Positions 41,807 through 51,797 of a stretch of 64,000 nt of DNA are shown piece after piece. Source of the DNA: Bradyrhizobium rifense (lineage in GTDB: Bacteria > Pseudomonadota > Alphaproteobacteria > Rhizobiales > Xanthobacteraceae); contig NZ_VSSS01000033.1 of the NCBI RefSeq assembly GCF_008123425.1, forward strand, positions 123,313 to 187,312, in the 5' to 3' direction. Every line of letters starts with the position of its first letter. Positions within the stretch are counted from its first letter, which is position 1. The notes under the pieces are model-generated. The model was not told the DNA's origin, made no database searches, and was given only the letters and a program-made list of their open reading frames with translations. A program made the translations under genes and the position numbers.

Positions 41807-42265
41807 CTATCGCTCCCGGCTTTGCAGGTTCCCGATCAGTCGCCCAACCAGCTCATCGATCTTGCTCAGCGCCGTCGGCGGATCGAGGAATTCGATATCG
41901 TCCACGTTCCAATATTCGACGCGATGGGCGACACCGGCAAAGCGGCGCTCGATCATGGGGCGATGCTCGGCATCCTTCAGTGCGACCACAAGGGCTGCTT
42001 GCGCAAAGTCGTGGACAGTGCAGAGCACCGGATCGCGCGCAGCGCCTTCAGGCACAATGCCTTTGGCTTGCAAGGCATTCACCGTGTAGGGCGACATCGG
42101 CCCCACGTTTTCAGGAAAGAGAAGATCTTCGGCGACGCCGCGCGAGAAGGCCTGCCAACCCAGCCCTTCGAGCACGGCCTGATGGTTGAAAATCTCCTCG
42201 GCATAGCGGCTTCGATAGTAGTTGCCCGTGCAGAGAAACAGCACGCGATTGGTCTTGTTCATCAA
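41807..42265 (-). CDS. Low-molecular-weight phosphatase-like protein
   Basis: A 152-residue protein with the P-loop FLCTGNYYRSRYAEE, in which Cys12 and Arg18 form the CX5R phosphate-binding signature of low-molecular-weight tyrosine phosphatases and arsenate reductases. An acidic residue expected later for general acid catalysis could be in the DDIEFLDPP segment. It may dephosphorylate proteins or small molecules. It is a single gene converging on the alcohol dehydrogenase gene. Confidence 0.8.
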   Translation of the reverse strand: MMNKTNRVLFLCTGNYYRSRYAEEIFNHQAVLEGLGWQAFSRGVAEDLLFPENVGPMSPYTVNALQAKGIVPEGAARDPVLCTVHDFAQAALVVALKDAEHRPMIERRFAGVAHRVEYWNVDDIEFLDPPTALSKIDELVGRLIGNLQSRER

Positions 42266-42367
42266 GTCGTATTTCCATCAACGATCTGCCACATGCCATA
42301 GGCATGTCATGTGGTCCCGCAATTCGAAGAAGCTAACACGGGTTCGTGCCGAAAGACACGTGGCTTC

Positions 42368-42865
42368 TTAACAGCGCAGCCGCGTAACAACCTGTGGCAG
42401 TGACGCCAGCAGCAGCACGACGCAGACGCAAAACAGCACAATGTCCTTGAACAGGAACTCGCCTGCCAGATTCCAGGCCATCGGGTCGGTTGAGATGCTC
42501 CATGTCACGACGCCGGGCGTGGTGAAAAAGAACGACCAGGTGACGGCGAAAGTGACCACTCCCATCAATGATCCCAGCGCCGAGAGGATCGGGCTGAATG
42601 CACCGGCAACCAACAGGGCCGCAATCACGAATTCGGTGACACCGAGGACATAGGCTTCGCCCCTCAATCCGAAGATCGACAGCCACGAGACAAACGGGCT
42701 GTTGCTGATGAATTGCGCGATGCCCTGGGCCGACTGCAGCGTGAACTTCTGCATGCCGAACGACACGAAGATCACGACCATGACCCAGCGCAGGATCGCC
42801 AAAGGTCGATAGGACCCCGCCCCGTCCTCTGCAATGTGGAAGGTTGCTCTTGCTAGCTCTTTCAT
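42368..42865 (-). CDS. DUF417 (YkgB) family membrane protein
   Basis: A 165-residue membrane protein with about four transmembrane segments, including VMVVIFVSFGMQKFTLQSAQ and VTEFVIAALLVAGAFSPILS. It matches the DUF417/YkgB family, proposed to be involved in stress from reactive chlorine in E. coli relatives. The start at 42865 gives MKELARATF; the frame continues upstream without similarity. The function is not established here. Confidence 0.85.
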   Translation of the reverse strand: MKELARATFHIAEDGAGSYRPLAILRWVMVVIFVSFGMQKFTLQSAQGIAQFISNSPFVSWLSIFGLRGEAYVLGVTEFVIAALLVAGAFSPILSALGSLMGVVTFAVTWSFFFTTPGVVTWSISTDPMAWNLAGEFLFKDIVLFCVCVVLLLASLPQVVTRLRC

Positions 42866-43241
42866 TTCACCGGCCCTGGATGATGCATTACTGGCGGTAC
42901 GGCCGCACATTTGGGCTCGTTACGTGCGGAGGGGCGCGTTTCAGTTCACGATTGTGTGCAGCACGGCCCGGCTCGGATCACGAAAATAGTCGTTGGACAC
43001 GTCCGCTGTACGTGTGTCCCGATCGTCTCTGGCCCGCCCTGGGGTTCGGTTCGGGGAGCATCGCCATGATGACATCATGCCGGTGTTTTGCCCGACGTGT
43101 CAAACAAATTTCGTAAAATCAGCAGTCGTGTGGCTCCAGCGGTCAAGCCATTGATTTAGCTCATCCCGTCTACTGCGCATGGGGTTGTTTTCGCGTTTTT
43201 GGTTGAAGCGAGCCTGCTCTGTGGACGGCAGACGCGCGCGA
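42866..43241. other. Intergenic region with a TGTTTTGCCCGAC motif
   Basis: About 376 bases between a DUF417 gene and a chemoreceptor gene, both on the minus strand. Position 43084-43096 carries TGTTTTGCCCGAC, also present at 61455-61467 and 63981-63993. No gene is supported; the DUF417 promoter must lie in the left part. Confidence 0.5.
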
Positions 43242-44972
43242 TCATCCCGCCTTCGCGACGCGGCTGTCCGAGCGCAGGTTCTGGAAGAACTTTTCCACCT
43301 CGCGCGACAGCGTGTCCGCCGTCGCGGTCAGGCTGCTCGCGGCCGTCAACACGGACGTCGCCGCCGTGTCGGTCTCGCCGATAGCGTCGCGCAGCGAGGT
43401 GATGTTGGCGACCAGCGTCTCGTTGCCCTGGGCGGCCGATTGCGCATTGGAGGAGATCTCGCGCGTCGCCTGGTCCTGCTGGCCGACGGCGCCGGCAATC
43501 GCGGAGGTGACCTCGTTGATCTCGCGCACCGCGCCGCCGATCTCGCGGACGGCATCGACCGCGTTGCGAGTGGACGACTGGATCATGGCGACGTTCGCGC
43601 TGATGTCGGCGGTCGCCTTCGCGGTCTGTCCCGCCAGTGCCTTGACCTCGTGCGCGACGACGGCAAAGCCGCGGCCGGCGTCACCGGCACGCGCGGCTTC
43701 GATGGTGGCGTTGAGCGCGAGCAGGTTGGTCTGCTCGGCGATGGTCTGAATGAGGGTCAGCACGCCGTCGATGCGCTGCGTGGCCGCGGCGAGGCTCTCG
43801 ATCTCGGCGATCGATTTCTCGGTGCGCTGGCCGGTCTGCTCGACCGCGCCCGCGGAAGCCCGCACCTGGCGGCCGATCTCTTCCACCGACGCCGACAGCT
43901 CCTCGGCGGCACTGGCCACGGCTGTGACGTTGTGCGAGGCCTGCTCGGTGGCGTTGGCCGCCGTGCCGGCGCGGCTATTGGCATCCGCGGTGACGCGGGT
44001 GATGGTCTGCGCGGTCTCGCGCATGACCGAGGCGTTGTCGCTGAGGCCGCGCATGATCGCGCCGATCGCCTCGCGGAATGCTTCGACGGATTGCTCGATG
44101 TGGTGTGCGCGCTGTTCGCGTGCCGCGGAATCCTGCGAGACCTGCGAGGCGAGGTTACGGTTGCGCCCCATCGCGTCCTGGAACACTTCGATGGCGCGGG
44201 CCAGTGCGCCAATCTCGTCGGCACGGCCGGAGTGCGGCACCACGACATTCTCGGCGCCGTCGGCGACCTGCTTGATGGTCGCGGTGATCGCGGCAAGTGG
44301 CCGCGCGATCGAGCGGGCGATGATGATGATGCCGATCACGACCAGCGCCAGCGCGACGCCGCCGAGGCAGGTCAGCACGAAGGATAGCGTGCGGTTGGTC
44401 TCGGTCTCCTGCGCGATCTGCCTGGCACGCCCGGCATAGACCTTGGAGAGCGCCTCGAGATCCTTGTTCAGCGCCGAGCGCACGGCGCGGTTGGCGTCGT
44501 TGTCACCCCATTCGCGGCCCGCGGCCGCATCGATCTCGACGCCGCGGCGCACCAGCTCCTTGCGGAAGTCGACGAATTGCTCGATGCGTTTCTTGAAGGT
44601 GGCGAACTGCTCGGCATCGTCGGACCTGACGATGGTCTCCCAGCCTTTCACGACATTGAGGATTTGCTCGTTGAACTTGAGCAGGCCCTCGCCGTATTTC
44701 TTCACGACGGCCGGCTCGGACGACATGTAGACGCCGCGCGACTCCATCACGACCGCATAGACCAGCGAGTTGACGCGCTCGACGTTCAGCGCGGCCGCAT
44801 TCGCCGTCTCGATCGCGCTGGTCAGCTCGGCGCTGCGGCGGCTGTTGTAGTCGGACAGCATCGCGATTCCAGCGGTGAGCAGGGCGAACAGCGCGAAGAT
44901 CGCGTAGAGCTTGGTGGTCAGCGTAAAACGGCCTGCCAGGCCGGCGGCATTCCCAGATCGGTCGGTTTGCAT
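43242..44972 (-). CDS. Methyl-accepting chemotaxis protein
   Basis: A 576-residue chemoreceptor starting at the ATG complementary to 44970-44972. Residues about 20-45 are a first transmembrane helix (LYAIFALFALLTAGIAML). A four-helix-bundle-like periplasmic domain follows, then a second helix (LTCLGGVALALVVIGIIIIA), a HAMP domain and a long signalling coiled coil with the hairpin tip NLLALNATIEAARAGDAGRG. It passes ligand information to CheA. No che genes are adjacent. The ligand is unknown; the divergent eutB gene is a weak hint only. Confidence 0.92.
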   Translation of the reverse strand: MQTDRSGNAAGLAGRFTLTTKLYAIFALFALLTAGIAMLSDYNSRRSAELTSAIETANAAALNVERVNSLVYAVVMESRGVYMSSEPAVVKKYGEGLLKFNEQILNVVKGWETIVRSDDAEQFATFKKRIEQFVDFRKELVRRGVEIDAAAGREWGDNDANRAVRSALNKDLEALSKVYAGRARQIAQETETNRTLSFVLTCLGGVALALVVIGIIIIARSIARPLAAITATIKQVADGAENVVVPHSGRADEIGALARAIEVFQDAMGRNRNLASQVSQDSAAREQRAHHIEQSVEAFREAIGAIMRGLSDNASVMRETAQTITRVTADANSRAGTAANATEQASHNVTAVASAAEELSASVEEIGRQVRASAGAVEQTGQRTEKSIAEIESLAAATQRIDGVLTLIQTIAEQTNLLALNATIEAARAGDAGRGFAVVAHEVKALAGQTAKATADISANVAMIQSSTRNAVDAVREIGGAVREINEVTSAIAGAVGQQDQATREISSNAQSAAQGNETLVANITSLRDAIGETDTAATSVLTAASSLTATADTLSREVEKFFQNLRSDSRVAKAG

Positions 44973-45247
44973 GATGTTCGGGGCCCGAATGGCCAGGAGC
45001 GGCCGGACAGCGCGGTCTTCTAAAATTGATGCAAAACTATGCAGAATGAAGATGGACGCAGCGTTAACGCGCAAGTCAGGGGTGTGCGCCAAAGGTCGCA
45101 GGAAAGGCGAGCTATCTCAGGGATTTGGTGCAATTCTATCGGTTCTCGGCAAGTCGCCCAGGGGATTGTCCGGAATGCCCCAAACATCGGCGTGCACGCG
45201 GGCCGCCAAGCGCGTATTCACTGGCCGACGAACCTGCGGAGCTGCCT

Positions 45248-46630
45248 TTGGTCTACCGCCACACTATCGACGCCACGACCTACACCTTCCCGGACCTGCG
45301 CGACCTCCTCGCCAAGGCGACGCCGCCGCGCTCCGGCGACCGGCTGGCCGGCATTGCCGCAGGCAGCGCCGAGCAGATGATTGCCGCTCGGATGGCGCTG
45401 GCGGACGTTCCCTTAAGTCAATTCCTGAACGAGGCCGTCATCCCCTATGAGGCCGACGAGGTCACCCGTCTCGTCATCGACAGCCATGACGCCAGGGCGT
45501 TCGCCCCCGTGGCCTCGCGGACGGTCGGGGCCTTCCGCGATTGGCTGCTGTCGGACGCCGCCACGGCGGAGGCCTTGCGCAAGCTCGCGCCCGGCATCAC
45601 GCCGGAGATGGCGGCCGCGGTGTCCAAGCTGATGCGCAACCAGGACCTGATCCTGGCGGCGCGGAAATGCGAGGTCGTCACCGCCTTCCGCAACACCATC
45701 GGCCTGAAGGGCCGGATGAGCACGCGGCTGCAGCCCAACCATCCCTTCGACGATGCCAGGGGCATCACCGCCTCGATCCTTGACGGCCTGCTGCTGGGGG
45801 CCGGCGATGCCTGCATCGGCATCAACCCGGCCAGCGACGATCCGGCCGTGATCGCGCAATTGCTGCGGCTCCTGGACGAGGTCATCGCGCGGCTGAAGAT
45901 CCCGACCCAGGGCTGCGTGCTGACCCATGTCACCACGACGCTGGCGCTGATCGGGCAGGGCGTGCCGGTCGACCTCGTCTTTCAGTCTGTCGCCGGCACC
46001 GAGGCCGCCAATCGCAGCTTTGGCATCGACCTCTCTTTGCTGAAGGAGGCGCAGGAGGCCGGGCTGTCGCAGAAGCGCGGCACGGTCGGCGAGAACGTGA
46101 TGTATTTCGAGACCGGGCAGGGCTCGGCGCTGTCGGCCAACGCCCATCACGGCGTCGACCAGCAGACCTGCGAGGCACGCGCCTATGCGGTGGCCCGTGC
46201 TTATGCGCCGCTGCTGGTCAACAGCGTGGTCGGCTTCATCGGCCCCGAATATCTCTATGATGGCAAGGAGATCATCCGGGCGGGGCTGGAGGATCATTTC
46301 TGCGGCAAGCTGCTCGGGCTGCCGCTCGGCATCGACATCTGCTACACCAACCATGCCGAGGCGGACCAGGACGACATGGACAATCTGCTGACGCTTCTTG
46401 CCGCTGCCGGCGTCACCTTCATCATGGGGGTGCCCGGCGCCGACGACGTCATGCTGAACTACCAGTCCACCTCGTTCCACGATGCGCTCTATGTCCGCGA
46501 CGTCTTCGGCGCGGCCCGTGCGCCGGAGTTCGATGACTGGCTGGTCCAGACCGGAATTACGGGTGCCGACTTCCGGCTTGCCGGTGACGCAGGCCTTTTG
46601 CCCGATTTTGCCTCCCGGCTGATTGCGTGA
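45248..46630 (+). CDS. eutB: Ethanolamine ammonia-lyase large subunit
   Basis: A 460-residue subunit of the adenosylcobalamin-dependent enzyme that turns ethanolamine into acetaldehyde and ammonia. I propose a TTG start at 45248, with GGAG six bases upstream, because E. coli EutB aligns from here (VYRHTIDATTYTFPDLRDLL). Conserved blocks include IPTQGCVLTHVTTTLALIGQ, ENVMYFETGQGSALSANAHH, SVVGFIGPEYLY and ICYTNHAEADQDDM. There are no microcompartment genes here. Its partner EutC is two genes away, with hpnP between them. Confidence 0.93.
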   Translation: MVYRHTIDATTYTFPDLRDLLAKATPPRSGDRLAGIAAGSAEQMIAARMALADVPLSQFLNEAVIPYEADEVTRLVIDSHDARAFAPVASRTVGAFRDWLLSDAATAEALRKLAPGITPEMAAAVSKLMRNQDLILAARKCEVVTAFRNTIGLKGRMSTRLQPNHPFDDARGITASILDGLLLGAGDACIGINPASDDPAVIAQLLRLLDEVIARLKIPTQGCVLTHVTTTLALIGQGVPVDLVFQSVAGTEAANRSFGIDLSLLKEAQEAGLSQKRGTVGENVMYFETGQGSALSANAHHGVDQQTCEARAYAVARAYAPLLVNSVVGFIGPEYLYDGKEIIRAGLEDHFCGKLLGLPLGIDICYTNHAEADQDDMDNLLTLLAAAGVTFIMGVPGADDVMLNYQSTSFHDALYVRDVFGAARAPEFDDWLVQTGITGADFRLAGDAGLLPDFASRLIA

Positions 46631-46800
46631 AGCGAAATTGGCGCGAAAAACCCATCCGCCGGCGTGAACCGGGGAAACCATTGGCGCGTCTCACGAATTA
46701 GTTCGGTGCCACAATATTGAGGAATTCCGGTTGCAGCGTTACGCTATGTTTCTGGAGACCTCGTCAGTACCGTTCCTAGAACGTGGTTGGGGGAAGTTCG

Positions 46801-48387
46801 ATGCGCGCTGAAAGCAACGGAACGAGCCGGCATATTCTCTGTGTCTTCCCGCGTTACACGTCGTCCTTCGGCACCTTCGAGCACGCCTATCCGCTGACCG
46901 ACGGCGTCCGCGCCTTCATGCCGCCGCAGGGCCTGTTGCTGCTCGCGGCCTATCTGCCGAAGGAGTGGCAGGTCAAATTCGTCGACGAGAATCTTCGCCG
47001 TGCGACGAAGGAAGAGTTCGAATGGGCGGAGGCCGTCTTCGTCAGCGGCATGCACATCCAGCGCCAGCAGATGAACGACATCTGTCATCGCGCGCATGAC
47101 TTCGATCTTCCGGTAGCGCTCGGTGGGCCCTCGGTCAGTGCGTGCCCGGATTATTATCCGTCGTTCGACTATCTCCATGTCGGCGAGCTCGGCGACGCCA
47201 CCAATCAGCTGGTCGAAATTTTGGCGCGCGACACCTCGCGTCCCGAGCAGCAGGTCGTGCTGAACACTAAGGATCGCATTCCGATGACGGAGTTTCCGAT
47301 CCCGGCCTATGAGCTCGCCGATGTGAAACGGTATTTCCTCGGCAGCATCCAGTATTCCAGCGGCTGTCCCTATGAGTGCGAGTTCTGCGACATCCCCGGC
47401 CTCTACGGCCGCAACCCGCGCCTCAAATCGCCGGAGCAGATCATCGCCGAGCTCGACCGCCTGCGCGAATGCGGCATGACCGACACGGTCTATTTCGTCG
47501 ACGACAATTTCATCGGCAACCGCAAAGCGGCGATGGACCTGTTGCCGCATCTGATCGAGTGGCAGAAGAAGACCGGTTACGTCGTGCGGCTCGCCTGCGA
47601 GGCGACGCTCAACATCGCCAAGCGCCCCGAGATCCTCAAGAAGATGCGCGAGGCCTATTTCATTACGATCTTCTGCGGCATCGAGACGCCGGACCCGGAC
47701 GCGCTGAAGGCGATGCACAAGGACCACAACATGATGGTCCCGATCCTCGAGGGCGTGCGCACCATCAATTCCTACGGCATGGAGGTGGTGTCCGGCATCA
47801 TCATGGGGCTCGACACCGATAAGCCGAACACGGCGGAGGCACTGCTTGCCTTCGTCGATGAGTCCAAGATTCCGCTGCTCACGATCAACCTGCTTCAGGC
47901 CCTGCCGAAGACGCCGCTTTGGGATCGGTTGGAGAAGGAAGGGCGCCTGGTCGATGACGACGGCCGCGATTCCAACGTCAACTTCCTGCTGCCTTATGAC
48001 GAGGTCGTCGCATCCTGGAAGCACGCCATGAGCGTCGCCTACGAGCCCGAGAAGGTCTATGCGCGCTTCCAGTATCAATGCGACGAGGTTTATCCCCATC
48101 GCCTGAAGATGCCGGTGCCCGACGAGATGAAGACCTGGGCCAACATCCGGCGCGGCCTCGTCATGATGCGCAACATCTTCTGGAAGGTCGGCGTGCTCGG
48201 CGACTACAGGCGCGTGTTCTGGAAATTCGCGCTCGGGCGGATCCGCCGCGGTGACATGGAAGGCCTGATCGGCTGCACCATGATCGCGCATCACCTCATT
48301 ACCTTTGCGCGGGCTGCCACGAGCGGCAGGCAGAACGCGTCGAACTATTCGATCCGGCTGCGCGAAGCGTCCGTTCCTGCCGAATGA
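46801..48387 (+). CDS. hpnP: Hopanoid C-2 methylase (B12-binding radical SAM)
   Basis: A 528-residue protein: an N-terminal B12-binding-like region (about residues 10-150) and a radical SAM core with the cluster-binding cysteines Cys189, Cys193 and Cys196 in SSGCPYECEFCDIPG. The C-terminal region matches the DUF4070-type end of HpnP. HpnP adds a methyl group to C-2 of hopanoids in Rhodopseudomonas and Bradyrhizobium; a C-3 methylase (HpnR) is less likely given the host lineage. ATG 46801 is preceded by GGGGGAAG. It overlaps eutC by 4 bases, yet works in lipid metabolism, not ethanolamine use. Confidence 0.9.
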   Translation: MRAESNGTSRHILCVFPRYTSSFGTFEHAYPLTDGVRAFMPPQGLLLLAAYLPKEWQVKFVDENLRRATKEEFEWAEAVFVSGMHIQRQQMNDICHRAHDFDLPVALGGPSVSACPDYYPSFDYLHVGELGDATNQLVEILARDTSRPEQQVVLNTKDRIPMTEFPIPAYELADVKRYFLGSIQYSSGCPYECEFCDIPGLYGRNPRLKSPEQIIAELDRLRECGMTDTVYFVDDNFIGNRKAAMDLLPHLIEWQKKTGYVVRLACEATLNIAKRPEILKKMREAYFITIFCGIETPDPDALKAMHKDHNMMVPILEGVRTINSYGMEVVSGIIMGLDTDKPNTAEALLAFVDESKIPLLTINLLQALPKTPLWDRLEKEGRLVDDDGRDSNVNFLLPYDEVVASWKHAMSVAYEPEKVYARFQYQCDEVYPHRLKMPVPDEMKTWANIRRGLVMMRNIFWKVGVLGDYRRVFWKFALGRIRRGDMEGLIGCTMIAHHLITFARAATSGRQNASNYSIRLREASVPAE

Positions 48388-49166
48388 GCGACAAGCCCGT
48401 TCCGGCGCGCCCGACCGTCGACCTGAGGTCGTTCACGCCCGCGCGCGTCGCGCTCGGGCGTAGTGGCGCGAGCCTGCCGACCAAACCGCTGCTTGATTTC
48501 ACGCTGGCGCATGCCCGCGCCCGCGATGCCGTGCACGCCGCCTTCGACGCGCCGGGTCTGGTTGCCGGGGTGAGGGCGCTCGGCCTTGGCGCCATGGAGG
48601 TCACGAGCCGGGCCGCCGATCGCAGGGATTATCTGCGCCGGCCGGATCTCGGACGGCAGCTCGACGCCGGCTCCGCCGCGGCACTGGCGGATGGTGCCAC
48701 CGCGCCGTGCCAGCTTGCGATCGTTATCGGCGACGGATTGTCGGCGGCGGCGGTTCATGCCCATGCCATCGCGCTGCTGCAAAGCCTGCTGCCGCTGCTC
48801 GGCGAGGGCGACGCTGTCGCGATCGGCCATGTCGTCGTCGCATCAGGCGCGCGGGTTGCGCTCGGCGACGAGATCGGGGCCATTCTCGGCGCCCGCATGG
48901 TTTTGATGCTGATCGGCGAACGGCCGGGCCTGTCCGCGCCCGACAGCCTCGGGGCCTATCTGACCTTCGCGCCGAAACCGGGCCTGACCGACGCCGAGCG
49001 CAACTGTGTCTCGAACATCCACCACGCCGGGTTGAGCCATGACGAGGCAGCCTTCAAGATCGCCTGGCTCATCCGCGAGGGACTGGCGCGAGAAGTCACC
49101 GGCGTGGCGCTCAAGGACGAGAGCGGCGACCCCCCGGCTCGAATCGGGACGATCCCGCCGCAATGA
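48384..49166 (+). CDS. eutC: Ethanolamine ammonia-lyase small subunit
   Basis: A 260-residue EutC homologue. Family segments include RPDLGRQLD, AIVIGDGLSAAAVHAHAIAL, ILGARMVLMLIGERPGLSAP and the late NCVSNIHHAGLSHDEAAFKI. It completes the B12-binding heterooligomer with EutB. Its ATG overlaps the stop of hpnP (ATGA), so EutC synthesis probably depends on hpnP translation. Ethanolamine released from phosphatidylethanolamine turnover is a plausible substrate source (inference). Confidence 0.92.
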   Translation: MSDKPVPARPTVDLRSFTPARVALGRSGASLPTKPLLDFTLAHARARDAVHAAFDAPGLVAGVRALGLGAMEVTSRAADRRDYLRRPDLGRQLDAGSAAALADGATAPCQLAIVIGDGLSAAAVHAHAIALLQSLLPLLGEGDAVAIGHVVVASGARVALGDEIGAILGARMVLMLIGERPGLSAPDSLGAYLTFAPKPGLTDAERNCVSNIHHAGLSHDEAAFKIAWLIREGLAREVTGVALKDESGDPPARIGTIPPQ

Positions 49167-49373
49167 CCGATATCAAGGGTCGAAATCGCCGCATGTTGAT
49201 CCAATTTGTGCGCTTGCACGCGCTTGCGAGAGGGCGTTTGGACCTGCTAAACCCGTCGCGGCGATTTCCCGCGCTTTTTCAAAGGGCAAGCCTCCCATTT
49301 GTATGGCGTTTTCAAGCCGTTATGCGGGGCGCATAAGCTCACTGACCGAACCGAATTAGGAACTGGACAAGGC

Positions 49374-51740
49374 ATGCTCGAGAAGCACCGCGAGAATGAG
49401 GTTCATGTCGACAAGGTCGAGCAGGGGCCTACGTCCTCCATCGCCTTCGGGCTGGAGCGTATCGGGCTGATCGCAGTCCGCGCGCCGATCGTCTCCTGCA
49501 TCATCCTGGTCGCGCTGATCGTCGGCGCAGTGTTCGGCATCTATCGGATCAAGATCGACGATTCGCTGTCCCAGCTGTTTCGCTCCAACACACCGGAATT
49601 CCGCCAGTATGAGGCGGTGACAAAGAAGTTCCCGGCCGAGGAATTTGACGTTCTCGTCGTGGTCGAGGGCAAGACCCTTCTGGCGCGGAACAACCTCGAG
49701 AAGCTGCGCGACTTCATCACTGACATGCAGCTGGTCGAAGGCACCCGCGGCCTGGTCTCGCTGTTCTCCGCGCGCCAGGCGCCGGCGCCGGGCAAGCTGC
49801 CGGCCGCGCTGTTCCCGGCCGAGCTGCCCGAGGGCGCGGCCTATGATCAGTTCATCGAGACCGTCAAAAACAACGAGATCATCCGCGGCAAGCTGCTGTC
49901 GGAGGACGGCACGCTCGCGCTGATCGTGCTGTCGCTCGATCCGGAAGTGGTCGCCTCCAACAAGCTCACCAAGACCGTCGGCGACATCCGCGCGCTGATG
50001 AAGGAGGATCTCGGCGACACCGGGCTGAGTGTGCAGCTCTCCGGCGTGCCGGTGATGCAGCTCGAGATCCGCAACGCGGTCGAGCGCGACGGCCTCACCT
50101 ACAACATCCTCGGCATTCTCGCCGGCTGCGTCATCGCCATCATCTTCTTCCGCAAGATCTCGTTCATGGTGGTGGCGGCGTTCCCGCCGATGATCGCGAT
50201 CCTGATCGCACTCGGCGCCCTCGGCTGGGCCAATTTCAACCTGAACATGTTCCTGAACGTGATGACGCCGCTCATCATGGTGATCTCGTTCTCGGACTCG
50301 ATGCAGCTCACCTTCGCCGCACGCGACCGGCTGATCGCGGGCCAGGACAAGTTCACGGCGTTCAAGAACGCAGTGCTTGTGGTCGGCCCGGCCTGCGTGC
50401 TGACGCATGGCACCGCCGGCATTTCCTTCATCGCGCTTCAGTTCTCCGACTCCGACCTGATCCGCAAATTCGGCGAGGCGGGCCTCGCAGCGACCATCAT
50501 CGCGCTGGTCACGGTGTTGTCGCTGGTGCCGGTGTTCGGCGTGCTGTTCGTGCGCAACGAGAAGCTCTTTGCGGTCAAGTTCCAGAGCGCGGATGCCGGC
50601 GTGCAGGCGCTGCGCAACTTCTGCTACTGGATCGCGGTGCGCATGGTCGGCCGGCCCGGCCTGTTCAGCCTGATCGCACTGGTGTTCGTCGCCAGCCTCG
50701 GCGTCGTCTACGCCAATCTTCAGCCGCGCTACCGGCTTGCAGACCAGGTGCCGGACAAGCGCCAGGCGGTGGCCGCCAGCAATAGGCTCGACGCCAAGCT
50801 GACCGGTGCCAATCCGGTCAATGTGCTGATCCAGTTCCCCAAGGGTGAGACGCTCTACTCGCCGGAGACGCTGCAAACCATCGCTGATGTCCACGCGACC
50901 GTGGAGAAGGCGGCCGGCGTCGGCAATGTCTGGTCGTTGGAGACGCTGCGCCGCTGGCTGGCCGAAAAGGCCGGCAGCGACGACGTCGCGACTCTGAAGG
51001 AATATGTCAACGTTATCCCCGAGCATCTGGTGCGACGGTTCATCGATGCCGAGCAGGATGCCGTGGTCGTAGCCGGCCGCGTGCCGGACAAGGACTCCAG
51101 CCAGCTCTTGCCGATCGTCGACAAGCTCGACTCCGAGCTCGACGCCGTCCGCAAGAAGCACCCCGGCTACGAGGTTGCCGTCACCGGTCTCGCCGCCATC
51201 GCCGCGCGCAATTCGGCCGGCATGATCGAGAAGCTGAACCGCGGCCTCACCGTGGAATTCGCGCTGGTCGCGATCTTCATCGGCCTCGCCTTCCGCTCAT
51301 GGGTGGTGATGTTTGCCTGCATCCTGCCCGGCATCTTCCCGGTGGTGATGTCGGGAACGGTGCTGTGGGCAATGGGGGAGGGGCTGCAATTCGCCAGCGT
51401 CGTGGCGCTGACCGTCTCGTTCGGCCTGGGCCTGAGCGCCACCATCCACTTCCTCAATCGCCTGCGATTGGAGAGTAAGCCCGGTGTCGGTTCGGCGCTG
51501 GCGGTGGAACGTGCGACCGTGCTGGTCGGCCCGGCGCTGATCCTGACCACGGTGGTCCTGGCCAGTGGCCTCGTCGTCACCGTGTTCTCGGACCTGCCGT
51601 CGCTGCGGCTGTTCGGCTGGCTCAGCGCCTTCTCGATGGTGGCGGCGCTGGTGGCCGACCTCTTCATCCTGCGGCCGACGGCGATGTGGCTGATCAACCT
51701 GCACGCCAAGCTGCAGGGGCCGGACAAGCCCGCGATCTGA
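49374..51740 (+). CDS. hpnN: HpnN, RND-type hopanoid transporter
   Basis: A 788-residue RND-family (MMPL-type) membrane protein with the expected two repeats. Each has one transmembrane helix, a large periplasmic loop and then five helices; visible helices include IVSCIILVALIVGAVFGIY, ILGILAGCVIAIIFF and FALVAIFIGLAFRSWVVMF. In Rhodopseudomonas palustris HpnN moves hopanoids from the inner to the outer membrane. ATG 49374 was chosen. It follows eutC on the same strand by about 207 bases; its nearness to hpnP and hpnC-G supports the assignment. Confidence 0.92.
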   Translation: MLEKHRENEVHVDKVEQGPTSSIAFGLERIGLIAVRAPIVSCIILVALIVGAVFGIYRIKIDDSLSQLFRSNTPEFRQYEAVTKKFPAEEFDVLVVVEGKTLLARNNLEKLRDFITDMQLVEGTRGLVSLFSARQAPAPGKLPAALFPAELPEGAAYDQFIETVKNNEIIRGKLLSEDGTLALIVLSLDPEVVASNKLTKTVGDIRALMKEDLGDTGLSVQLSGVPVMQLEIRNAVERDGLTYNILGILAGCVIAIIFFRKISFMVVAAFPPMIAILIALGALGWANFNLNMFLNVMTPLIMVISFSDSMQLTFAARDRLIAGQDKFTAFKNAVLVVGPACVLTHGTAGISFIALQFSDSDLIRKFGEAGLAATIIALVTVLSLVPVFGVLFVRNEKLFAVKFQSADAGVQALRNFCYWIAVRMVGRPGLFSLIALVFVASLGVVYANLQPRYRLADQVPDKRQAVAASNRLDAKLTGANPVNVLIQFPKGETLYSPETLQTIADVHATVEKAAGVGNVWSLETLRRWLAEKAGSDDVATLKEYVNVIPEHLVRRFIDAEQDAVVVAGRVPDKDSSQLLPIVDKLDSELDAVRKKHPGYEVAVTGLAAIAARNSAGMIEKLNRGLTVEFALVAIFIGLAFRSWVVMFACILPGIFPVVMSGTVLWAMGEGLQFASVVALTVSFGLGLSATIHFLNRLRLESKPGVGSALAVERATVLVGPALILTTVVLASGLVVTVFSDLPSLRLFGWLSAFSMVAALVADLFILRPTAMWLINLHAKLQGPDKPAI

Positions 51741-51797
51741 ACGGGGTCATCACGCGGCCACCGAATCGCAGCACTCTGGCTGCTATTCGGAGGCTCC

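Noticed and set aside
46681..46740. A GGAAT...CGTT arrangement upstream of hpnP as an EcfG promoter
   Set aside because: The elements are only 11 bases apart; EcfG-type promoters need about 16-17 between GGAAC and CGTT. Not supported.
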